Assembly (NCBI GenBank): GCA_001643675.2
Contig: LSRY02000039.1
Span: forward strand, 426,501 to 490,500
From: Monocercomonoides exilis
Taxonomy: Eukaryota; Preaxostyla; Oxymonadida; Polymastigidae
Length of the DNA stretch: 64,000 bases
Direction of reading: 5' to 3'
Shown: in pieces, positions 56,060 through 64,000 of the stretch
Numbering within the stretch: position 1 is the first letter of the stretch
Layout of the letters: every line of letters starts with the position of its first letter
The notes under the pieces: generated by a model
Told to the model about the DNA's origin: nothing
Database searches by the model: none
Seen by the model: the letters and a program-made list of their open reading frames with translations, nothing else
Translations under genes and position numbers: made by a program

Positions 56060-58080
56060 TCACAGTTCTGGAAGTGGAGAAGAGAAGAAGGCTGGATGGG
56101 ACAAGCAGCCAGTATTCTCTTCATCTTCATCTTCATCATCAGCGCGTAAAATTGATTCTTCGGATGCCTCGGCTGTGGCGGTGTCATACACGTCGGAAGT
56201 GGTGATGGACGACATCGAGAGGCAGCTGGAGTGTATGAAAATCACAGACAGTCGTTACTGAGGGAGCAACAGACGCTCGAAAAATATGTTGTGGAGTGAC
56301 ATAGCTGGTTGCATTGCACAAAAGTGTTGTGTGTGAATACGATGTGGAGCTTTCGGAGATGCTTTCGGTTCCGCTGGTGGCGCCTCTTTCGTAGCTTGCA
56401 GCGTCGGTGGGCACGAAATCGGGGAGCAAGCGGATCTTTGCATCGGCAGATGTGAATGCAATCTGTTTATAACATTGCAGCTGGCTTTGCGATCACCGCA
56501 GTCGATGCGTGTGGTGGTGAGGCTGGACGATGAAGTGATGGGGCGAGGGGTTGCAGTGTGTGAAGTGGGGGGGATTGTGGGGAAAGGGTTGGATGCGGAG
56601 AGAATGAGGAAGGAGGAAATGGTTCTATCACCAGCAGCGATTGCGCTGGAGGTGCTGGAGGAGTGGGAAGAGGCAGAGGAAGGAGAAATGGAAGAGACAG
56701 AGGGAGGTGATGGGAATGAGGAGAAAGGTGGGCGTCCGATAGCGCACAGAGAGTTTGTGGAGGGAATTAAAGAGAATCAGGGGAAGCTTGAAGAAGCGAT
56801 TGCACAGCTGGTTGTGGAGGCGCTTGGGCTGAGTCGGCTGAGGTTTGTGAAGGCAAGGACAGCTACTGAGGCGAGCGCAGGCAAAAAGTTTTCAGTGCAA
56901 CCTGAAATGCGCAATTTTTCTCCAGCAGATGGCATTCGATAGGAGATATCAAGAGCAGAAGAAGTAGCAGATGTGTCTTTAAGAATAACTTCAGATGGAA
57001 GTGAAGGAAGTGCGAGGAACAGATGGAAATATAAGTTGATCATTTGACAATAATTGAGGAAAAAGATAAATCCAATGAAGAAGTCTGGTGAAAAAAGTCG
57101 TTTGCTTAATGAGGAGTGATAATTAGAAGAGGAGGAAGAGGAGGAAAATGGAGGAAAATTTGAGTTCACCTGGAAGAACGGAGTGACGAGGTTGTTATAT
57201 CTGATCGAGTGCCGATGAGCAGTGCCTTGACACAAAAAGGCAATCAGCGAATGGTGCGTGTGTGCATTGCAAACGGTCAGACTTTTGATGTGCTGGGCAA
57301 GTTGAACATGCAGCTGCCTTGAAGCTGTGCAAAGATGCAGATGAAATGGTGGAGATCCAGTTGAGAAACAAAGTCGAAGAGGAATCAAACTTTAGAGCCG
57401 TGTGAGATTTTCATGCAGCATGGGACTAAGAGTGAAGCAGGGATGAAGCAGGCGATTGAGGAAGATTTGGCGGTTCTGTTTTTCGTACTTGTTAAATGGT
57501 TCGAGCACAAAGCTGAGGAGAACGAGTTTGTGATTGATATCTTTATTAGCCATAATGAGCTGATCCACATTGCGAATGCGCACTCTTTGATGAAGCAGCG
57601 GCTTCTGTGCTGTGGAGTGACAGCGTCGTTAGGTATTGCACATGGATAATTCAGTGAATGTGATGTTCACAACGGAAAAAAGAATTGAAGCTTCGCGGCA
57701 GAGCAGGGAAGGAGCAGAAGCATGTAATGCGAAGGTGATTCTGAGCAATTGTTCAGCGACACTATCAGTGCATGCGTTTGAGTGTGTGTTTGATGGGGCG
57801 CCTGATGCGGATAAACAGCTGATATGGCTTGGTGAGTGAATGGAGGTGGAGGTGAAGAAGGTATGGATGCGGGTTGATTCAACACGTCAAACAAGAGGCT
57901 CGGTACAGAAGAGGTGTTTATTCAGAGAAGACAGTCGAATGTTGTACAAACAATAGGGGAATGCGGCTATGATGCTTAGAACGCCATTTCTGACTGACGA
58001 CGCTTTCTCGGTGGTTGTTCCGATGGATGCTCCCATGGCATTGAAGATGGCATCAGAGAATCTGCATTATAGTTTTGTTT
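56060..58080 (+). pseudogene. Decayed, GC-richer gene of unknown function
   Basis: Coding-like text appears in shifting plus-strand frames: SGSGEEKKAGWDKQPVFSSS and YTSEVVMDDIERQLECMKIT (56066-56260), YDVELSEMLSVPLVAPLS (56339), then a 155-codon open stretch (56475-56942) with RSPQSMRVVVRLDDEVMGRG and VEGIKENQGKLEEAIAQLVV. Later come RMVRVCIANGQTFDVLGKLN (57252), LKLCKDADEMVEIQLRNKVE (57321), EIFMQHGTKSEAGMKQAIEE...LVKWFEHKAEENEFVIDIFI (57408) and MMLRTPFLTDDAFSVVVPMD (57969). Frames are broken at least five times. Base composition resembles host genes rather than the AT-rich surroundings. I cannot assign the family. Confidence 0.5.
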
Positions 58081-58169
58081 CTTCTTCTTCGTCGTCGTCA
58101 TCGTCAATTTCTATTATTTTTGAGTGTCTGTTCCTTCTTCTCATCCTCCTCTTCATCTCAAATTTCTCA

Positions 58170-60065
58170 TCTGTCACATTCCTCTTCTTCTCTCTCTTCA
58201 TCAGCCTCAGCACATGCATCTCTGGAAGCACTTGCTTTGAACAGCATGTCAAATGAGTGTGTTCTGACGAGTTGCTTGTTGATGTTTCTTGTTTCATTGG
58301 CTTTTCGGTATTTGCGTAGCTCCATCGACCTCCTCATCTCCTGATGCGACGAATGGGAAGAGTGTGACGAAGGCATTGGAAGATGTTCATCTTCAAGAAA
58401 AGTGGGGGATTTGAACAGACGAGGAGACGAATGGAAGAAGCGCTTCTGCGACGAGGTGTGTGAAGATAAAGAGTATGTTCCAATGAGAAGCGGTGGGGCA
58501 TCAGCAGTGGAGAAGGAAAGAGGAGCAGACAGAGCTGATGAAAGAGATGAGGAGGAAGTGGTGGAGATGATAACAGACGAAGTGACAGCAGCTGGCAAGT
58601 CTGATGAGGTAGTTGGGGCTGCAACAGCAGCAGATTGCTGGAGGCTTCCTGGCTAAGCCAAATGAGACGGGAGGGAAGGAGAGCTTGCCTGTGTGAGTGA
58701 TTGCTGCGATGTGGCTGAGGAAGTGCGAGTGTGGAGAGAGTTTGTGTTCTGAGAGGAAGACAACGATTGAGACTGAGACTGAGATTGAGATTGTGATGAA
58801 GACTGAGGCTGAGGTTGTCTGGTGAGTGCAGGGCCTGGCGATGTGGATATAGACATCTGCTGGATGGGCTGAGAGAAGGAAAGAAGAGCAGAGAAAGAGG
58901 ACGAAGCAAGAGATGTTGGAGAAGTCAGAGAGGCCAAGGAAGAAGAAGAAGAGGAAGAAAAAGGTGGAAGGGAAGAAGAAGACGACAACGAAGAAGAAGA
59001 AGAAAATGTGATGGATGCAGTCGAAGATACCCCAAGCCCAATCGTCGGAGCCAACAGTGATGAAGACACAGAAGACGATGTGTTATCAAAGAAAGAGCGA
59101 AGCGTGGCTAACTCAAAAGTGGTAGAAAATGGAGTGTTTGAGGTGCTTATCTCAGAGCGGTGAGCTGTTGATGAGTGCGTGCGTGCTATTATAGTGGTTG
59201 TTTGAGTGATGGCTGGTACAGGGAAGGTGAGGGCAGTGGCTGAGACGGAGGAAAAGGAGGATACTGTTAATGAAGGAGAAATAGATATAGAACAAGAAAA
59301 AGAACAAGAAGAAGAACAACAAGAAGAAGAAGATGATGATGATGAAGAGATATTGAAAATGGAGTGAAGAGGAAGGGAAGATGGAAGAGAGAAGATGAGT
59401 TTTGATAATTCTGTTTCAATACTTGCTGTTATCATCGATGAATTGGATGTTTCACTTGAATCGGAGACTGACCAGCCACTTTGATCATCACTTCCTCGGA
59501 TTTCATGCTTCTGTCCAGTAAAGTCCAATTCATCACTCATCAAAATCATTCCACTCACAGTCACTTTCTTTGGCCCTGTTTGCCTTGTGAAGCAGTGTTT
59601 CATTGTCAAACAAGGGAATTGGACGATTCCACAATGTGAGTGATCAGATGCCTCGATGTTATTCACATGTATTTCTTCTGGAGTAGGAATGAGATAGATG
59701 CACAGAGGGATAGCCACACTGTTGTTTCCGTTGTCATATCCCCTCACTCTGTCAACAGAATTCAAAGAGGCTGTAACACATGTAATATTTTGTGATTTTG
59801 CAGTCACTTCCAGATTTGGTGAAATGACAAAAATATCTCTTCCCCATTTGGCTGTATTTGTTCCGAATGAAAACAATATCAGGAAATTTGTATTCTCATT
59901 CATCAATTGAAGAAAAATTCCTCCTCCAAGACCATTTGATGCAGAGCAATAGCATCCATCACACATCCCGCCTTTCACTTTCACTTCATTTCCATTCCCA
60001 ACACATAGCATCATTGATCATCAATTCTCTGAATTCACACTTCAATATCCTGATATTGCTCTCGA
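58170..60065 (-). pseudogene. Beta-helix protein relic running into a long Ser-rich tail
   Basis: A minus-strand frame open from 60014 reads GGMCDGCYCSASNGLGGGIF, TNTAKWGRDIFVISPNLEVT, IPLCIYLIPTPEEIHVNNIE and HCGIVQFPCLTMKHC, the same CG..PC segment as in the giant gene. After DELDFTGQKHEIRGSDDQSG it becomes Ser/Thr-rich, then Gln/Ser-rich. A TAG stops it at 58653, but the same frame continues to about 58167 with FLEDEHLPMPSSHSSHSSHQ and MELRKYRKANETRNINKQLV. The upstream part is out of frame. It is a separate member of the beta-helix family and has no membrane helix or kinase. The Ser-rich part may be a fusion with an unrelated gene. Confidence 0.6.
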
Positions 60066-60853
60066 ATTCTGATCTTTATTTGTATTGTTATTGAAGAAAC
60101 AAATGTTGGCTATCAACTGCGAACTTTTCAATAAAAAAAGCATGTTTGAATAATAAATTAAAAAATTATATTTATATGTTAAAATTGAATGGAAACCACT
60201 AAACTTATCCGATTAACAGTTGCATCGTATATGTGTGTTCTATCTTCGCAATCATGTTGAGTTCAGGCTCATAATGCAAATGAAAAATACTAAACAAATG
60301 AAATTTTGAATTAACATTGAAAATCAAGTTTGTCAGGATAAAGAATCGAAACATACCTTGCACTTTTTATAAATAAACAATTGCAAAGTGGTTCAATCAA
60401 ATGATGCTCTTTTTCATTGAAAAACTGATATTTAAATTTTGATCAAAAAATATGATACATAATTTTTTGATTCATAATATTTTTTCTCATTTAGATGTTT
60501 GCAATAAACCAACAAACATTGTTGTGTAAGTTAGTTTTAATAATTAGAATTATGGAAACGGAATGATAATAAATTAACTTCCACGGGTCAAATTTTTGAT
60601 CTGATGTTACTTTTCAAAAAAATTCAGACAAATCTTGTTGCGTTATCCTCTAAAACATACAATTTCATATTTCTTTTGCATTTCCAGCAATATTTGTTTT
60701 TTTTAAGTATCATATTCTCCAATAGCCAGTTAACTGTTTCTTTTTCTGTTGAAAAGATTCGAAATAACTTCTTAAAGTATGTTCTCGATTCTTTTTGATT
60801 TTGCATAAGAAATATAAATTGATCAGCTTTTAAACAACAAAGCAAAAGTTATG
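60066..60853. other. AT-rich spacer next to the right arm
   Basis: No supported gene. The 64-codon plus-strand frame at 60604-60798 is a hydrophobic AT-rich chance frame. Confidence 0.5.
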
Positions 60854-61170
60854 GAAATCCAGCCAATTCATTTGTTAAATTTTTAACAATTTTTGCAAAT
60901 ATCAAATTAAATAATTAAATAAAAAATAAGAGCTGTTCAATGTTTTATTTTTTATTTATTAACAAAAAACAATAAATTAAAAAAAGCAAAACAAATTATA
61001 ACTGTATATTTATTTTTTGTCTTCTTTCTCTCTTCTCTCTTCTCTCCTTTCATTTCTCTCTTCTCTCCTTTCTCTTCTCACTTCTCTCATCTCGATTTTT
61101 TCAATTTTCATTATTATTAACTAATAATCAACTAATGTGTCAAAACTACATTTTAAATCATTTTGTATTG

Positions 61171-61250
61171 CTTCCCCCAGCTTCCCCCAGCTTCCCCCAG
61201 CTTCCCCCAGCTTCCCCCAGCTTCCCCCAGCTTCCCCCAGCTTCCCCCAG
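61171..61250. repeat. Minisatellite, 8 units of CTTCCCCCAG (right arm)
   Basis: Eight perfect 10-bp units. The same locus in the left arm has 13 units including three 9-bp variants. Confidence 0.95.
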
Positions 61251-61566
61251 CTTCCTCCAGCTTTGCGCTGCTTCCCCCAGCTTTGTGCTGCTTCCCTTAG
61301 CATCTTTCTTTGTATACGCTTTACGATATCAATTCTATGCAATATTGAGAGAAAATTGAAGTCACACATGTTATTATCAAAAATTTAATGAATATTCAAG
61401 ATTATTTAATAAAATAAAAGAGAGATTATAAAATCAACAAAATATAACATACAGTTTTGACTTAGCTTATAACTATTTCAAAAGCATTGCTTCGAATTGT
61501 TAATTTTGAAGATCACGTCACTGTTTTTGTTAATTAAATAAAATATAAGAAATCACGCAATATTTC

Positions 61567-61906
61567 ATGAAACAGAAACAAAATCTAAAAAGCAAACCGA
61601 GGTATTTGAATAAAACTTTTCACCATTTAATGAGAAATGAAAATGAACAAATTATGCGATTGATCAATGCCCATAATAAAATTTTTCCTTTGAAAAATAT
61701 TTTTTTAAACAAAGAAGAAGATTCGCTATTTGCAAATAATTTTAAAAACAGTAGCAAAACATAAAGAAATGTTTGACATATCCGATTTTTCGATATTGCA
61801 TTTTCAGGGAGGTGATATCTCGCCGATATTCGATAAAAATTACGGAAAAGAAAATCAGAGCTTGCTCAAACAAGTTTATGGAAAAAATGTGATTAGTGCT
61901 TTATAA
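61567..61906 (+). pseudogene. Right-arm copy of the small basic protein gene
   Basis: Identical in its first 65 codons to the left-arm copy (51262-51601 minus), with the same stop and the same downstream frame (MFDISDFSILHFQGGDISPI...). Confidence 0.45.
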
Positions 61907-62451
61907 ATGTGTGTGAATAAAGAAAATGAGTTTGTTGTTGATTTCAACTTGGAATAATTTGATTAATTTTGCTTTTCGAAATATTTTTCAGATGTTTTTG
62001 CCATCTTCATTGTTTTTGAGTTATATTTTTGATTTTTATTGAAGTGTTGCTTTTTTTTTTTTTTTTAGAAAAGAAGTATCAGTTTCATTATAATTTGAAT
62101 GAATTCAACACAGTATTATCAATTATGAAAAATGCGAAGTCAATGAAAAATGCAGATCGATAAAATTAATGAAGGAAAGGATTAAAAAATATTTCGCAGT
62201 GAAACAATAACAACCAATTTAATGAAAAGTTCATATAGAAAAAGTTGATAAATTAGACAACGTCTTTGTTGCAGGAGGGAAATTTGACTTCATCAAATAA
62301 TAAAACATCAAGTATTCACAATTATTTCATTTCATTTTTCGAATCGTTTTTCTTTTTTTATTTCAAAAACAGTCTAATTCATTCAATTAATTATTCATAT
62401 TTATGTATTATTATTGATGGAAGGGTAATTAACATCATTCGTTAGTATTCA

Positions 62452-62722
62452 TATGGGACGAAATTTTTGACTTCAGGCATTTTCAATGAAAAATTATGCA
62501 CTTTTCGTCAACTTTTTTTTAGCAAAAAACACAATAAAAAAGGGTTTATTTTTTTGCATTCGTGAAATGTCACAAACACTTATGTTTTGATTTCAACGAT
62601 GCATGTTTGCGGATACAAAAATCAAATTTATTTTGAAATCCGAGAAAACGAAACAAAGTTATAAGTGAAACAATTTTTTCTTGCTTTGTGCATAAAAAGC
62701 TTGAAAGTCCGTATTTTCCCCC
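62452..62722 (+). repeat. Dispersed 270-bp repeat, copy 3
   Basis: Runs from TATGGGACGAAATTTTTGAC to GTCCGTATTTTCCCCC. It is the duplicate of copy 2 and a diverged match to copy 1. Confidence 0.75.
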
Positions 62723-62884
62723 ATATTGGAAAAAAGAACAATGTTACAAATTCAAATTCTAAAAATCATTGAAGCAATTAATTTCGTTGGTCTCACTTCT
62801 TCAATAAAATATGATTTATCTGTGTTTATTTTATAACAACAAAGATATTATGAATCAACTGAAAGTGGATTTTCAGATAACATA

Positions 62885-63588
62885 TCAATGAAAATTTTGA
62901 ATGTTAGAAATGATTTCGGAGATTTTTCTGTTGTTCTTTAATTTTTCATTTCTTCCTTCTCTCGTTTTTCTGGAACAAAACCGTTCAAAGTTAACAATAA
63001 CTGCGAATATGCCATTTAGAATTATGAAAATAACAAACTTAGTTAATAACGTTTTTGTATTTGAACTTATTTTTATGAAATCACGTTCTTCTGCAGAAAA
63101 CTGCATATCTCCTGAGTTTATTTGTCAACATTCAAAATATATGCACTGTTTTCATATTCAAAAAAATATCAAAGCGTTTTTGATTCCCATTATTTGTTCC
63201 ATATTTATGTTGCAAAAAAAAGATTGCACATATATAAAGCATTGCAATGATGACACAACTGAAATTTCAGATTTTCGCGTTTTTCCATGAACAAATCTGA
63301 AAACGGATTCGACAGAAGAAAAATATTAAACTTATGTGAAATTTGAAAAATAATTGTTGATTTTCTATTTTTTAATCTCTGTTTGTCTGTTTATTAATAC
63401 CCTATATAGTCAAATCTACTATATATTTCCTTTGGCATTTGAAATATTTCTTCTTTATCTTTTCCAATATTGACAGTAATTAATATGAGTTTATTATTTG
63501 AAACAAATATTGAATGAATGATATTCATTAAAAACTTGATTGCAGCTATTTTCATACAAAGCATTCCATCAATGAATAATCGTTTCAT
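62885..63588 (-). pseudogene. Right-arm copy of the unknown gene relic
   Basis: Mirrors 49575-50278: the open parts at 63588-63394 and 63106-62885 encode the same peptides as in the left arm. Confidence 0.4.
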
Positions 63589-64000
63589 GGTTTTTATATA
63601 ATATTGCGCGATATAAATTCTTCATTGAATAAAAGCTTGAACTTTTATTTCGAACATGCCAATTATTTCCTCTGCGCTTGTTTGATTTATTATTAATCTA
63701 TTTTATCGACTTTAAGAAAATGAAAAATAAAAAATTTTTATCCTTTTCATATCAATAAATAAATGTGTTTATAAGAATTTCAAAAAGATAACAAACTCAT
63801 TGACAATGAGCTTGGCTAAAAATACTTTAAAAAAATATTACACTTGTTTTCTATCCTCATAGAAAAAACAAAAATATAATGTAAATGCTTGTTTCAAAAA
63901 TAAAAGAAAAAAACTTTATTATTAACAATTCTCAATTTACACATTCTCAATTTTCAAAATATGAAACAATGAAATTCTGAGATTTGCATCACATACCAGA

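Larger units (their letters stand above)
60854..64000. repeat. Right arm of the inverted duplication, cut by the window edge
   Basis: Reverse complement of 52361 back to about 49163. Its inner end starts inside the coding end of Merlin 2 (plus-strand 60854-60918 equals the last ~20 codons, RNPANSFV...KLNN-stop) but the rest of that transposase is absent. The right arm is therefore the derived copy. The match continues to the last base, so the outer border, and whether it includes Merlin 1, cannot be seen. Confidence 0.9.

Noticed and set aside
47795-64000. Polinton/Maverick or other large self-synthesising element bounded by the inverted arms
   Set aside because: No polymerase, integrase, ATPase or capsid-type gene lies between the arms, and the inner arm border cuts a transposase gene.
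1-64000. tRNA, rRNA, CRISPR arrays, bacterial operons
   Set aside because: I saw no cloverleaf with a TTCRA loop, no rRNA cores, no spaced direct repeats of CRISPR type, and no closely packed co-directional genes with ribosome binding sites.

Overview
This window is nuclear DNA of a protist. The best guess is an oxymonad (Preaxostyla, Monocercomonoides/Blattamonas-like). The guess rests on AT-rich intergenic DNA, very long reading frames with serine homopolymers, short (54-93 nt) GT-AG introns, the standard stop codons, and a giant secreted right-handed beta-helix / transmembrane / degenerate-kinase protein of a kind I associate with oxymonad genomes. The lineage call is inference; the domain calls are read from the sequence.

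Left part (1-18.1 kb) is a normal gene block. It holds a 5'-truncated WD40-FYVE protein (+), a convergent NatC auxiliary subunit NAA35/MAK10 homologue swollen to about 2047 aa (-, 3 exons), a PH-domain coiled-coil protein (-, 4 exons), and a divergently transcribed ABHD1/3-type alpha/beta hydrolase (+).

Middle part (18.1-35.2 kb) is gene-poor and decaying. An intact three-exon gene of an unnamed helical family (456 aa) has two broken paralogues nearby. There is also an unknown 422-aa gene, two armadillo/HEAT-like gene relics, and a complete but dead pogo-type DNA transposon (32651-35177) with terminal inverted repeats and TA duplications.

35.4-44.3 kb holds one uninterrupted gene for a 2984-aa protein: signal peptide, beta-helix ectodomain divided by five recurring CG...(P/G)C segments about 350-400 residues apart, one membrane helix, and a kinase-like C-lobe without the catalytic motifs.

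44.3-64 kb is a nest of repeats. Two Merlin/IS1595-type transposase genes converge on a 3.2-kb segment that is repeated as a near-identical inverted copy at the right edge. Merlin 1 is split by a 448-bp TA-flanked MITE. Merlin 2 is split by a 2405-bp element with 167-bp inverted repeats and an 8-bp target duplication, and that element carries a captured fragment of a beta-helix gene (Pack-type). Two more gene relics lie between the inverted arms. The most noteworthy things are this layered transposon nest with gene capture, the receptor-like beta-helix/pseudokinase protein, and a 33-bp palindromic insertion in a splice donor.
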